Positions 15,555 to 24,089 of a stretch of 38,930 nucleotides of DNA are shown piece after piece (within the stretch, counting starts at the first letter, position 1; each line of letters starts with the position of its first letter). Under the pieces are notes generated by a model. That model was not told the DNA's origin. It worked only from the letters and a program-made list of their open reading frames with translations, and made no database searches. The DNA comes from Patescibacteria group bacterium (lineage in GTDB: Bacteria; Patescibacteriota; Patescibacteriia; UBA9934; GWF2-40-263), in assembly GCA_018814025.1 (NCBI GenBank), contig JAHJAM010000021.1:1-38930 (forward strand), given 5' to 3'. The translations under genes and the position numbers were made by a program.

Positions 15555-15583
15555 TTGACCAGAACAGGATTATCCCCTATTTA
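15555..15583 (+). promoter_or_regulatory. promoter of ftsK
   Basis: TTGACC (15555-15560), 17-base spacer, TATTTA (15578-15583). A second TAAAAT nine bases before the ATG could give a nearly leaderless message, but its -35 is poor. Confidence 0.6.
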
Positions 15584-15625
15584 TCCCTTTTTGTAGCGAA
15601 AAATTCGTGCTAAAATGGTCGTACT

Positions 15626-17962
15626 ATGGCAAAAAGGAAAAAACGCAGAAAGCATAAGGACTATTACGAAGAAGAAGATCAATCACGCGGGTTTGAAATG
15701 AACCCGGAAACGAAACGAGGGATCATTATTGTCACGGTCTTTGCTTTGGCCGCGCTCATGTTCCTGTCATTTTTCGGCATTGCCGGCAGTTTAGGAAATT
15801 GGATTGAAACCGGACTCTCAACTTTACTGGGTTGGGATCGATTCTTATTGCCGATTGTTTTATTAGTGATTGGCGCCACTCGCATATTTCCGGATCGCGG
15901 GCAATTATCCGTTTGGAATTACCTGGGCTTTATTTTGTTTTTCTTATCTTTCAACGGCTTGTTGAATCTATTGCTCTTGCATGTTGATGATCCGGTGACC
16001 AATGATTTGAAAATGGCCGGCGGCTGGCTGGGCGAAGTCTTGGCCATGAGCTTGCCACCGGTGATCGGCTTCTGGGGCGCGTTCGTGGTAATTGCCTCAT
16101 TCCTTTTGGTGGGCATCCTGCTGGTCTTTAATACTTCGCTGAGGAATTTACTGGCCGCGCACCAACATTTCACGGGCTGGCTGGGCGTGCTGTTGCATTT
16201 GGGACGACGGAAAAAGAATGAAGAGGAAGAAGAATGGGAAGATACGGAAGAAGAGGAAGAAGAGGAGGAGGAAGAGGAAACTGAACCAGAAGAGGTAGAG
16301 GAAGAACCGATTAAAAAAGTTGTAAAAGTGCCGAGTGCGGAGATCCCGGAAGAAGAGGAAGTGTTGACGACTCGACGCCAGCGCAAAGTGACTATCCCGC
16401 TTGATTTGTTGGATTATCGTTCCAGCAAAGGCAAGGCCGGGGATCTGGAAAAGAATAAAGAAATTATCCACGAAACTTTTCATCAGTTTGGGATTGAAGT
16501 GGAAATGGGCTCAACGCAAGTCGGACCCACGGTTTCCCAATATACTCTGCGCCCGGCTCAAGGCATTAAGCTGTCGCGCATTTTGGGACTGCAAAACGAT
16601 TTGGCTTTGGCCTTGGCCGCGCATCCGATCCGGATTGAAGCGCCGATTCCGGGCAAGTCTTTGGTGGGCATTGAAATTCCCAACCAATCCGCGGCGATCG
16701 TATCTTTGAGGGAAATGCTTGAGAGCAAAGAATTCAAAAAACGCAAGAATAATTTGTGCGCGCCTTTGGGACAAGATGTGTCCGGTTCCCCATTAATTAT
16801 GCAGATCGATAAAATGCCGCACGTGCTGGTGGCGGGCGCGACCGGATCCGGGAAAAGCGTTTGTTTGAATACCATCATCGCCACCTTGCTTTACAGCAAC
16901 GGGCCGGATGCTTTGAAACTTATTTTGGTGGATCCCAAGCGAGTGGAAATGAAAATGTATGAAGGCATTCCTCATTTGCTGGTGCCGCCGATTACCAAAA
17001 CTGAAGATACGGTCAACGCGCTCAAATGGACGGTGCGAGAAATGGATCGGCGTTTGGATGTCTTGGCAAAGTTCGGCGCCAAAGATATCAACTCATACAA
17101 TGAACGCTGCGAGGAAAAAATGCCGAAGATCGTGGTGATTATCGATGAACTAGCCGACTTAATGACCTCAAGCGGACGAGAAGTGGAAGCAACCATCACC
17201 CGCATTTCGCAAATGGCTCGAGCCGTGGGCATCCATTTAATTTTAGCCACCCAACGGCCCAGCGTAGATGTCATTACCGGCGTGATTAAAGCAAACATTC
17301 CGGCGCGCTTGGCGTTTGCCGTGGCTTCGCAGACTGATTCACGCACGATTCTTGATTGTGCGGGCGCGGAAAAACTGCTCGGCCGCGGCGACATGCTGTT
17401 TTCGTGCGCGGAGCTGTCCAAGCCCAAACGGATTCAAGGCGCATTTTTGAGCGAGAAAGAAATTGAGCGGGTGGTTGATTTCTTAAAACACGAAGGCGAT
17501 TTGCCGGATTACAATTATGCGATCACGGAAACGGAAAGAACCGGTACGATTTTAGACGGTCCGGATGATGACGGCGATCCTTTGTTGGAAGACGCAATTC
17601 AGGTGATTCTGCAATCAGGCAAAGCTTCGACTTCCTTCTTGCAGCGGCGCATGAAAATCGGTTACGCACGCGCGGCCAGAATCATCGATCTGCTGGAAGA
17701 CCGGGGGATCGTCGGTCCGGGCGATGGGGCGAAACCGCGCGAGGTTTTAATCGATGAGTGGCCGCCGGCGGGCAATCGAACCAATGATATCCCTACGGCT
17801 CAAGTTGAATTAGATGAAGCCGCGGAGGATTGGGAGGATGAAGATGAGAGCGAGGATGAAACAGATGATGACAACGAAGAAGAAACTGGGGGGGAGGAGG
17901 AAGAAGAGCAAGAAGAGGAAATCGAGGAAGAGGAGGATGAGGAGGATGAAGAAGAACGATAA
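15626..17962 (+). CDS. ftsK: DNA translocase FtsK/SpoIIIE
   Basis: A 778-aa septal DNA pump that moves chromosome ends away from the closing division site. It has four membrane helices within residues 30-185, a short Glu-rich linker (about 194-235, far shorter than the E. coli linker), then the RecA-like motor with Walker A GATGSGKS (about 403-410) and Walker B VVIIDELADLM (about 503-513). The DNA-reading gamma winged helix is at about 653-712. Unusually, some 50 acidic residues follow the gamma domain, which is normally the C-terminus. No SD is seen; bases before ATG are TACT. It is coupled to the rodZ-like gene (2-base gap). Confidence 0.97.
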   Translation: MAKRKKRRKHKDYYEEEDQSRGFEMNPETKRGIIIVTVFALAALMFLSFFGIAGSLGNWIETGLSTLLGWDRFLLPIVLLVIGATRIFPDRGQLSVWNYLGFILFFLSFNGLLNLLLLHVDDPVTNDLKMAGGWLGEVLAMSLPPVIGFWGAFVVIASFLLVGILLVFNTSLRNLLAAHQHFTGWLGVLLHLGRRKKNEEEEEWEDTEEEEEEEEEEETEPEEVEEEPIKKVVKVPSAEIPEEEEVLTTRRQRKVTIPLDLLDYRSSKGKAGDLEKNKEIIHETFHQFGIEVEMGSTQVGPTVSQYTLRPAQGIKLSRILGLQNDLALALAAHPIRIEAPIPGKSLVGIEIPNQSAAIVSLREMLESKEFKKRKNNLCAPLGQDVSGSPLIMQIDKMPHVLVAGATGSGKSVCLNTIIATLLYSNGPDALKLILVDPKRVEMKMYEGIPHLLVPPITKTEDTVNALKWTVREMDRRLDVLAKFGAKDINSYNERCEEKMPKIVVIIDELADLMTSSGREVEATITRISQMARAVGIHLILATQRPSVDVITGVIKANIPARLAFAVASQTDSRTILDCAGAEKLLGRGDMLFSCAELSKPKRIQGAFLSEKEIERVVDFLKHEGDLPDYNYAITETERTGTILDGPDDDGDPLLEDAIQVILQSGKASTSFLQRRMKIGYARAARIIDLLEDRGIVGPGDGAKPREVLIDEWPPAGNRTNDIPTAQVELDEAAEDWEDEDESEDETDDDNEEETGGEEEEEQEEEIEEEEDEEDEEER

Positions 17963-17964
17963 TT

Positions 17965-18632
17965 ATGGGATTTACAATTAGAGAATTCAGCCACGGCGAA
18001 ACCGTGGGCGAGAAGTTGCTGGCCATGCGCCGGGAAGCAAAATTAACTTTGCGCGAAGCGGCCCAACTGACGAAAATCCGCAAAAGTTATATCAAAGCCT
18101 TTGAAGAAAACGCTTATGGCGATTTGCCGGAAACATTGTATGCGCGCAATTTCTTGAAAGCTTACGTCCATCTCTTGGGCGGGGACGAGGATTACTTTGT
18201 GGACGGTTCGAAAAAGAACGGGGAACTTGCGACTTTACTCAAGCCATGCGCCTGCCTAGGCGTCGGACTCGGCCCTGGGAATTTCTGGTGGCCAGCCGTT
18301 TTATGAAAATGGCTTTGCTGTTAATTCTGGCCCTGGCTGTGGTCGCTTACTTAGGCTCGCAATTGCGCACGATCACGGCGCCGCCGCAATTAACGGTTTT
18401 TGAACCAACGGACGGATACGTCACCAGTGAGGCAACCTTGCCGGTACGCGGCCAAGTGGAAAAAGACGCGGCCGTCAAAGTTGATGAAGTGGAGGTAATT
18501 CTTAACAAAGACAATACCTTTGAAACCGAGGTGATCCTGCAGCGCGGGGTGAATATCATCACAATTACTGGGGCCAAACGCTATTCGCGCGAGGCCACGA
18601 TTTACCGGCGAGTGATACTGGAGCAGAATTAA
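17965..18632 (+). pseudogene. rodZ: RodZ-like cell-shape protein, frameshifted
   Basis: Two overlapping frames together make one RodZ-like protein. Frame 1 (from 17965) gives the N-terminal HTH_25-type helix-turn-helix (GEKLLAMRREAKLTLREAA, then LPETLYARNFLKAYVHLLG) that in RodZ binds MreB. The next frame gives a basic stretch, a membrane helix (MALLLILALAVVAYLG) and an extracellular Ig-like domain up to 18632. Frame 1 makes sense to about 18203, and the second frame continues the family pattern as RFEKERGTCDF from 18204. A single lost base there, for instance one C of an original GACCGG, explains it. The rest is intact, so it is a recent mutation, a sequencing error or recoding. As written, frame 1 runs on to a TGA at 18304-18306. 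Confidence 0.8.
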
Positions 18633-18656
18633 GCAATAGAGTAAGATGGAATAATT

Positions 18657-18676
18657 AGGGGGAACTCCCCTTTTTT
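18657..18676 (+). terminator. terminator of ftsK-rodZ
   Basis: A short AGGGG/CCCCT hairpin (5-base loop) is followed by TTTTTT. Confidence 0.65.
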
Positions 18677-18677
18677 A

Positions 18678-18706
18678 TTTACGAACAAAACTAGCTTTGA
18701 TAAGCT
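18678..18706 (+). promoter_or_regulatory. possible promoter of recA
   Basis: TTTACG (18678-18683), 17-base spacer, TAAGCT (18701-18706), about 40 bases before ATG. No SOS/LexA-type box is evident. Confidence 0.5.
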
Positions 18707-18746
18707 GGGAAAGATCCCGGATATTAAACCTTAAATACTTATCACT

Positions 18747-19781
18747 ATGGCAAAACATGTGACTGAAGACGTGCAAGAGAGCGAGCGATCAAAAGCGGCC
18801 ATGCAGGCCATCTCCCAAATTAGACAGCGCTTCGGCGAAGGTTCGATCATGCGCCTGGGCGAGGCCAAAACCATGGAAGTGGAAGCGGTCAGCACCGGCT
18901 GCCTGTCTTTGGATTTGGCTTTGGGCGTGGGCGGAGTGCCGCGCGGCCGGATCATCGAAATTTACGGACCGGAATCATCCGGTAAAACGACTTTGGCCCA
19001 GCACGTGATCGCGGAACTGCAAAAAACTGGCGGCGTGGCGGCTTTCATTGATGCCGAGCACGCCCTGGATCCGGAATACGCGGAAAAAATCGGCGTGAAG
19101 ATTGATGAACTCTTCATCTCCCAGCCGGACACGGGCGAACAGGCTTTGGAAATTTGTGAAACGCTGGTGCGGTCTAATGCGGTGGACGTAATCGTGATCG
19201 ACTCGGTGGCGGCTCTAACTCCGAAAGCGGAAATTGAAGGCGATATGGGCGCCAGCCATATGGGCTTGCAGGCCAGACTGATGAGCCAGGCTTTGCGCAA
19301 GCTGGCCGCGATTGTCAGCAAATCAAAATGCACGGTGATTTTCATCAATCAAATCCGCATGAAAATCGGGGTGATGTTCGGCAATCCGGAAACCACGCCC
19401 GGCGGCAATGCTTTGAAGTTTTATTCTTCGGTGCGAATCGAGATCCGCCGCAGCGCGCAGATTAAACAAGGGGAAAGAATCGTGGGTAATCGCACAAAAG
19501 TCAAGATCGTAAAAAACAAGGTCGCTCCCCCATTTCGAACCTGCGAATTCGACATTATGTATAATGAGGGCATCTCGATTTCCGGCGACTTGCTGGACTT
19601 GGGCGTACCTTATGGCGTGATCACAAAAAGCGGCAACAGCTACAGCGTGGGGGAAGAAAAACTGGGACTGGGCCGGGAGACAGCCAAACAATATTTGCGG
19701 GATAATCCCAAGCTCATGAAAGCGATTCGCAAGGAAATTATCAAAAAAATCGAAGCCGGCGAGACGGTACAAGAATCATAA
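18747..19781 (+). CDS. recA: recombinase RecA
   Basis: A 344-aa ATP-dependent strand-exchange protein that coats single-stranded DNA and pairs it with a homologue. Walker A is GPESSGKTT at 74-82, Walker B follows at [10 protein letters not shown], and the L2 region [15 protein letters not shown] is intact. The sequence ends just after the core and C-terminal domain, without the long acidic tail of E. coli RecA. The start has no SD (ATCACT before ATG). It has its own terminator at 19874-19906, shared with the opposing small gene. Confidence 0.98.
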   Translation: MAKHVTEDVQESERSKAAMQAISQIRQRFGEGSIMRLGEAKTMEVEAVSTGCLSLDLALGVGGVPRGRIIEIYGPESSGKTTLAQHVIAELQKTGGVAAFIDAEHALDPEYAEKIGVKIDELFISQPDTGEQALEICETLVRSNAVDVIVIDSVAALTPKAEIEGDMGASHMGLQARLMSQALRKLAAIVSKSKCTVIFINQIRMKIGVMFGNPETTPGGNALKFYSSVRIEIRRSAQIKQGERIVGNRTKVKIVKNKVAPPFRTCEFDIMYNEGISISGDLLDLGVPYGVITKSGNSYSVGEEKLGLGRETAKQYLRDNPKLMKAIRKEIIKKIEAGETVQES

Positions 19782-19873
19782 TTATCTATTTTATGGAGGG
19801 CAGAAAATCAAATCAAGAATTCAAGGGCAAGCCGATCGAGTAAGTCGAATTCTCAGATGAGAAATTGAACAAC

Positions 19874-19906
19874 AAAAGAGCTCCGACAAGCGGAGCTCTT
19901 TTTATT
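19874..19906. terminator. bidirectional terminator between recA and the 45-aa gene
   Basis: A perfect 9-bp hairpin agagctccg/cggagctct (loop ACAAG) is flanked by AAAA on the left and TTTTT on the right. Confidence 0.85.
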
Positions 19907-19927
19907 TACAACTTCATTCGAAGCTGA

Positions 19928-20065
19928 TTACATGGCGGCTTCTTCAACAGGAGCCTCTTCGGGAGCAACTTCCTCGGCCGGAGCCTCAGGAGCAGCTTCC
20001 TCAGCAGGAGCGTCGGTTGCTGGCTCATCGGCCGGCATTGTGGTGTTCATTTCGTCGTCTAACAT
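19928..20065 (-). CDS. small acidic Ala/Glu/Pro-rich protein, 45 aa
   Basis: A 45-aa protein of almost only Ala, Glu and Pro after a short head (MLDDEMNTT): loose repeats of P-A-E-E and A-P-E. It is surely disordered and strongly acidic. No SD is present, but one of the best promoters in the window (20123-20095) and a terminator frame it exactly, which argues that it is expressed. Its composition matches the acidic tail of RpoC in this genome. Function is unknown; a chaperone-like or charge-shield role is only a guess. Confidence 0.6.
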   Translation of the reverse strand: MLDDEMNTTMPADEPATDAPAEEAAPEAPAEEVAPEEAPVEEAAM

Positions 20066-20094
20066 AAAACACAATGGATACGAATTATGACAGC

Positions 20095-20123
20095 AGTATA
20101 ACTGATTTTTCCAAAATTGTCAA
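20095..20123 (-). promoter_or_regulatory. promoter of the 45-aa gene
   Basis: Minus strand TTGACA (20123-20118), 17-base spacer, TATACT (20100-20095). Confidence 0.8.
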
Positions 20124-20161
20124 GGCACGAGAACGAGAATGGCTAAGGTTAGCACTGGAGA

Positions 20162-21235
20162 CTAGTTGGAAATGTTGATGAAGTAAGTAATTTGTTTAAT
20201 CGGAGCCCCCTCCCAAGGACGCAGATAAGAAAAAATTATTTCAGCTTGACCAACTTCTTTTGCTTGCAGGGTGAAAATCTCCTCACCGCCGGCGCCAACC
20301 ATTTCCGCGCCCTTTGCTTCATAATCTTTTCCGGCCAAACTGACCAGCTCGCTATCGATAGTTGCTTCCCAGCTATACCCGGTGGTGGGATTGGAATCCA
20401 AAACGATAGTGAATTCTTCGCCAACTTTGACGGATAAGGCTCGATTATCAGAACAATCTTTGATCATTTCCGAGGGAAAACCATAGCCTTCAACCAATTC
20501 GCAAGAAATTGCTCCATTGCCGTCGAAAACCAATACCCATTCCCCATCGACTTTGGCGGCCAAAAAGATGCCACCGGTGCCTTGTCCCGATGAAGCATTG
20601 GGATCGCTAGAGGCGGCATCCAAGATCCGAACCGAACCACGGACATGATTAACCCCCTCCTGTTCAATCAGGATGGCAACCGCGGACTTTTTGGTTTGAT
20701 ATTTGTCCGCAAACAACTGTTGCATGGCCTGCTCGGTACTGATGACTGGGGCAATCGCGAAGTTAGCATGAGCGCAGGCGAGCCCATAGGCAGTTGGCAA
20801 ACCAGCGACAAGCAAACCAGACTGATCAAGGGGTGAATTAACCGCCAGAGTGCAGATCTGGTCATCTTTTTGGTAGCCAGTCAAACTGGCGGCCGGACCC
20901 GCGGCCACGTTCAATTTATCGATGACAAAATCGTGGCCTAGAAGGTATTGCCGCACAGCGCTTTCAACTTCTGAATCAGCGGATTGGAACGCCAAAATCT
21001 GGCCGGAAAAAGTCATGGCGCGGATTTCATCATCAACCTGGACATTCCAAGAAACCTCCGCGTCAGCCAGCGGCTCGGCCAGTCCGAATTCAGCTTGAAC
21101 ATCAGAAAAAAGCTGGGCCAGCGGGTCAATGGGTAAGACCTCATCGGCCGGACGCGGCGAGCGGTAGAGCCAAAAGCCAATGCCGGCGATAATGACGGTA
21201 ATTAGAGATAAACCAATGATTGTTTGCTTGGACAT
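20162..21235 (-). CDS. membrane-anchored protein with C-terminal chagasin-like (I42) domain
   Basis: A 357-aa protein. Residues about 5-23 are an N-terminal membrane anchor, so the rest is outside the cell. Residues about 35-260 form a region I do not recognise. Residues about 266-357 match the chagasin/I42 inhibitor family of papain-like cysteine proteases, with its three binding-loop motifs: NPTTGYSW (282-289), VGAGGEE (313-319) and RPWE (339-342). In known members these loops plug the protease cleft. It follows efp by five bases with no SD, so it probably rides on the efp transcript. A role in resisting host or predator proteases is inference. Confidence 0.8.
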   Translation of the reverse strand: MSKQTIIGLSLITVIIAGIGFWLYRSPRPADEVLPIDPLAQLFSDVQAEFGLAEPLADAEVSWNVQVDDEIRAMTFSGQILAFQSADSEVESAVRQYLLGHDFVIDKLNVAAGPAASLTGYQKDDQICTLAVNSPLDQSGLLVAGLPTAYGLACAHANFAIAPVISTEQAMQQLFADKYQTKKSAVAILIEQEGVNHVRGSVRILDAASSDPNASSGQGTGGIFLAAKVDGEWVLVFDGNGAISCELVEGYGFPSEMIKDCSDNRALSVKVGEEFTIVLDSNPTTGYSWEATIDSELVSLAGKDYEAKGAEMVGAGGEEIFTLQAKEVGQAEIIFSYLRPWEGAPIKQITYFINISN

Positions 21236-21240
21236 ACAAG

Positions 21241-21807
21241 CTATTTGTTAACTCTTTCTGAGTAGGCACCGGTGTCGGTGTTAATAATAATTTCGTCGCC
21301 TTGATTAATAAAAATGGGCACGCGCACCTGCAAGCCATTATCGCATTCCGCGTTTTTCTGCACGTTGCCGGAAGCGGTATCGCCCTTGACCGCGGGCTCG
21401 GTGTGAGTGATGGTATATTGAATTTTCATAGGAATGGTGACGGTTAAAGGCAGGTCGCCGTGCATGGCCACCGCCACTTCTAAACCTTCTTTCAGGTATT
21501 TGACATCATCGCCAATATCTTCGCCGCTGATGGAAATTTGTTCGTAAGACTGATTATCCATGAAGGTATAAAGGCTGCCGTCGGTGTAGAGATACTGCAT
21601 CTTTTTGTTTTGCACGTCCTCAAAATCTAAAGACTCGGCGGCTTTGAAATTGGTTTCATTAACCTTGCCGGTCTTGAGATTCTTCATTCTGGTGCGGACA
21701 AAAGATCCGCCTTTGCCCGGGCTGACGCGCTGAAAATCAATCACCACATTAAGCTCGTTATTAAGGCGGATGACGGTGCCTTTTTTGATGTCGTTGGGAG
21801 AAGACAT
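21241..21807 (-). CDS. efp: translation elongation factor P
   Basis: A 188-aa EF-P, which relieves ribosomes stalled at consecutive prolines. The start at 21807 (MSSPNDIKKG) gives the normal N-terminus; a longer in-frame version is unsupported. The modification loop reads SPGKGGSF with Lys32 at the tip, the residue that EpmA lysylates in E. coli. All three beta-barrel domains are present, ending GAYSERVNK. It follows epmA on the same strand after a 75-base gap containing a small gaaagtg/cactttc hairpin. The window contains proline-rich proteins (the PPVEE tail of the giant fibre, S6, the 13495 gene) that would need EF-P. Confidence 0.95.
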   Translation of the reverse strand: MSSPNDIKKGTVIRLNNELNVVIDFQRVSPGKGGSFVRTRMKNLKTGKVNETNFKAAESLDFEDVQNKKMQYLYTDGSLYTFMDNQSYEQISISGEDIGDDVKYLKEGLEVAVAMHGDLPLTVTIPMKIQYTITHTEPAVKGDTASGNVQKNAECDNGLQVRVPIFINQGDEIIINTDTGAYSERVNK

Positions 21808-21882
21808 AAGGTAGTAGAAAGGTTGAAAGTAGAAAGTGTATTCACTTTCTGCAGCGAGCAAGCGAGCGATATTACTTTCTTC

Positions 21883-22845
21883 CTAAGAATTAAATATATT
21901 ATTTGCAGGGAAAAGCAAAACTTCTTGAATGGAGGCGCGGCCGGCCACCAGCATGTGCAATCGGTCGACTCCCAAAGCATTGCCGTAAGTGGGATTCTTA
22001 ATTGATGGTAGCAACCGGAGCAACTCTTCGTCAATCGGAAACACGGTTTTTCCTGCCTGTTTTCTGGCCACGGCTTCTTCGGCAAAGCGGCGGCGCTGTT
22101 CTTGAGCATCAGTCAACTCGGTAAAGCCGTTGCAGAGTTCCAAACCATTAAGATATAGCTCGAAACGCTCACCGTAAAGGCCATCTGGGGTTAAGCGCGA
22201 AAGCGCGGCTTGATGAATGGGATAATCGTGGACAAAGACCGGATCCCAGCCAAGTTGAGGCTCAATTTTTTCCAGGAATAGCCGGTAGAAGAGATCGCTT
22301 TCGGTGTCAGAAGGATCGGTATGAATCTGAGCTTGGTCGCAGGCCATTTTCAGATCTGCGATTTTGGCTTGATCCAAATTCAAAGCAAACTTTTCCAGAA
22401 ATAAATCGCGAACCGGCCGGCGTTTGAAGTTCGGGAAAGTTCGATGGAAGGACCGGCCCACGGCTTTGACCAATTCCTCGGTCTCGGTCATGCAAGTTTG
22501 ATAATCCGCGCCTTGCGCATACCACTCAAGCAGGGTGAATTCCGGATTATGCCGTCCGCCCAGCTCTTCCTGATTGCGGAAGACCTTGGTCAGAGTAAAA
22601 ATCTTCTCCAGCCCCTGCCCTAATAATTTCTTCATGGCGTATTCGGGGCTGGTGATTAAGCCGGCGGGATGGCGCGTACCGTTTGGTTCGACGACTTCGG
22701 TCTCCAAAGGCGATAAGTTTGGCTCCATGCCCGGACTCTTAACCACCAGCGGTGTTTCCACCTCAACAAAACCCCGAGTGCGAAAAAATGTTCGGATCGT
22801 GTCATTGATTAATTGTCGCTCCACGGCAATGGTCGGAATGGACAT
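21883..22845 (-). CDS. epmA: EF-P lysine ligase EpmA (GenX/PoxA), lysyl-tRNA synthetase-like
   Basis: A 320-aa class II aminoacyl-tRNA-synthetase core without the anticodon-binding domain, the hallmark of EpmA, which attaches (beta-)lysine to EF-P instead of tRNA. Motif 2 reads FRNQEELGGRHNPEFTLLEW (from residue 89) and motif 3 GNALGVDRLHML (288-299). The start at 22845 is chosen because the bases upstream form a terminator hairpin. The product being next to efp supports its partner. The beta-lysine-forming EpmB is not in the window, so the form of lysine used is open. A stand-alone short lysyl-tRNA synthetase is the alternative. Confidence 0.88.
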   Translation of the reverse strand: MSIPTIAVERQLINDTIRTFFRTRGFVEVETPLVVKSPGMEPNLSPLETEVVEPNGTRHPAGLITSPEYAMKKLLGQGLEKIFTLTKVFRNQEELGGRHNPEFTLLEWYAQGADYQTCMTETEELVKAVGRSFHRTFPNFKRRPVRDLFLEKFALNLDQAKIADLKMACDQAQIHTDPSDTESDLFYRLFLEKIEPQLGWDPVFVHDYPIHQAALSRLTPDGLYGERFELYLNGLELCNGFTELTDAQEQRRRFAEEAVARKQAGKTVFPIDEELLRLLPSIKNPTYGNALGVDRLHMLVAGRASIQEVLLFPANNIFNS

Positions 22846-22850
22846 AAACA

Positions 22851-22876
22851 CAAAAGGCGGGACTGGCCCGCCTTTG
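22851..22876 (-). terminator. terminator between rpsR and epmA
   Basis: Minus strand aaaggcggg/cccgccttt (5-base loop), followed by TTTTGTGTTT right up to the epmA start. It should cut most rpsF-ssb-rpsR transcripts before epmA. Confidence 0.7.
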
Positions 22877-22887
22877 GTTGGCAATAA

Positions 22888-23112
22888 TTATTTCTGAACA
22901 AAAGGCAACAGGGCCATAATGCGAGCGCGCTTGATGGAATTGCTCAAGATGCGCTGGTGAGTCAGACAAACGCCGGAGCGCTTGCGCGAGACGATCTTGG
23001 CAAAAGAAGAAATGAAGCGGCGCAATAAGTTCACATCCTTATAATCAATTTCTTTGATGTTGTTCAGACAGAAATAGCACTGTCTTTTCTTGTTGATAAC
23101 TGGTTTTTGCAT
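22888..23112 (-). CDS. rpsR: 30S ribosomal protein S18
   Basis: A 74-aa small-subunit protein that pairs with S6 on the platform. It has the typical YKDVNLLRRFIS and RKRSGVCLTHQR blocks. Cys12, Cys15, Cys49 and His52 could hold a zinc ion, as in the zinc form of S18. It starts six bases after ssb. In many bacteria rplI (L9) comes next; here epmA does. Confidence 0.96.
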   Translation of the reverse strand: MQKPVINKKRQCYFCLNNIKEIDYKDVNLLRRFISSFAKIVSRKRSGVCLTHQRILSNSIKRARIMALLPFVQK

Positions 23113-23118
23113 ATGGGT

Positions 23119-23556
23119 TTAAAATGGGATGTCTTCAACTTTAATTTCATCATCCGGACTGGCTGACGGTTCGTCAACCGGAGCGGGCGGAGCGGCAAAA
23201 CCTGAGTCATGAGATGGGCCGGAGCCGGCGCGATCTAAAATGATCATGTTTTCCGTGACAATTTCCGTGCGATAGCGGCGCACGCCGTCTTGGCCTTCCC
23301 AATCGCGGGTTTGCAAACGGCCTTCAATATAGACTTTGCGGCCTTTGGCCAAGTATTGGCCGCAGATTTCAGCCAATTTTCCCCAAGCCACGCAATTGTG
23401 AAATTCCACCTGTTCTTGTTTGTTGCCGTCGGTGCCGGTCCAAGAACGATTAGTGGCCACGCCGAAGGAGGCGACGGACTGGCCGCCCGGCGTTTGGCGG
23501 ACTTCAGGGTCGCGAGTTAAGTTGCCGATGATGGTAGCACGGTTAAGACAATACAT
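23119..23556 (-). CDS. ssb: single-stranded DNA-binding protein
   Basis: A 145-aa SSB: OB-fold (residues 1-108, with LNRATIIGNLTRDPEVR and VEFHNCVAWGKLAE), a short Gly/Pro/Ser linker and the canonical acidic tip ending DIPF that recruits repair and replication partners. The short linker is typical of reduced genomes. Classic place between rpsF and rpsR. Confidence 0.97.
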   Translation of the reverse strand: MYCLNRATIIGNLTRDPEVRQTPGGQSVASFGVATNRSWTGTDGNKQEQVEFHNCVAWGKLAEICGQYLAKGRKVYIEGRLQTRDWEGQDGVRRYRTEIVTENMIILDRAGSGPSHDSGFAAPPAPVDEPSASPDDEIKVEDIPF

Positions 23557-23565
23557 AATTCAAGG

Positions 23566-24081
23566 TTAAAGTGATTTGGACATGTCATCCTCCAGCAGTT
23601 CATCAAGTTTCTTATCCAATTCTTCAACTGATAAGTTACTCTCTTCTTTAACCATGGGCGGAGGCGGAGCCAACGGTTTGGGTTTGGCTGAATGAGTATA
23701 AGTCGGAGCCGAGGCCGGGGCCGAAGACTCGCGCTTAACCTCATCGGCCAGGGGCGGAACGTATGAACTGATCTCGTACTTGCGATCAGCCGCGCCCTTG
23801 GGAGCGACAATGATCTGGTGGCGCAATATTTCATGACTCATGCGCAACTCGCTGTCGAGGGTGGAAACGTCATGCGACTCAAGATCAAAGTGAACTAAAA
23901 TATAGGTGCCGTGACGCACCTTATTAATGGGGTAGGCAAGTTTGATCTTACCCAGATTCTCGTGTCGGGTGATTTGGGCGTTGATTTTCTCAACCCAACC
24001 CACCACGGTTTGGCGGATGCCTTCAATTTCGGCATCCGTATATTGCGCGGGGACAATATAAAGGAGTTCGTATTTCTTCAT
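23566..24081 (-). CDS. rpsF: 30S ribosomal protein S6 with long C-terminal extension
   Basis: A 171-aa S6. The start at 24081 (MKKYELLYIVP) is the family start, although the frame is open further upstream. Residues 1-98 are the usual S6 fold (GKIKLAYPINKVRHGTYILV). The remaining 70 or so residues are a low-complexity Ser/Pro/Ala stretch with PPPP and an acidic Leu-rich end. That is about 70 more than the S6 core. First gene of rpsF-ssb-rpsR, with promoter and hairpin leader upstream; no SD. Confidence 0.95.
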   Translation of the reverse strand: MKKYELLYIVPAQYTDAEIEGIRQTVVGWVEKINAQITRHENLGKIKLAYPINKVRHGTYILVHFDLESHDVSTLDSELRMSHEILRHQIIVAPKGAADRKYEISSYVPPLADEVKRESSAPASAPTYTHSAKPKPLAPPPPMVKEESNLSVEELDKKLDELLEDDMSKSL

Positions 24082-24089
24082 AGTTTCTG

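Noticed and set aside
15570-15592. Two TTATCCC copies before ftsK as DnaA boxes
   Set aside because: They match only part of the TTATCCACA box, and there is no dnaA, dnaN or AT-rich unwinding region nearby.
18204-18225. Programmed -1 frameshift in the rodZ-like gene
   Set aside because: The run is G-AAA-AAG, not the efficient A-AAA-AAG, and the family pattern requires the shift before it; a lost base is simpler.
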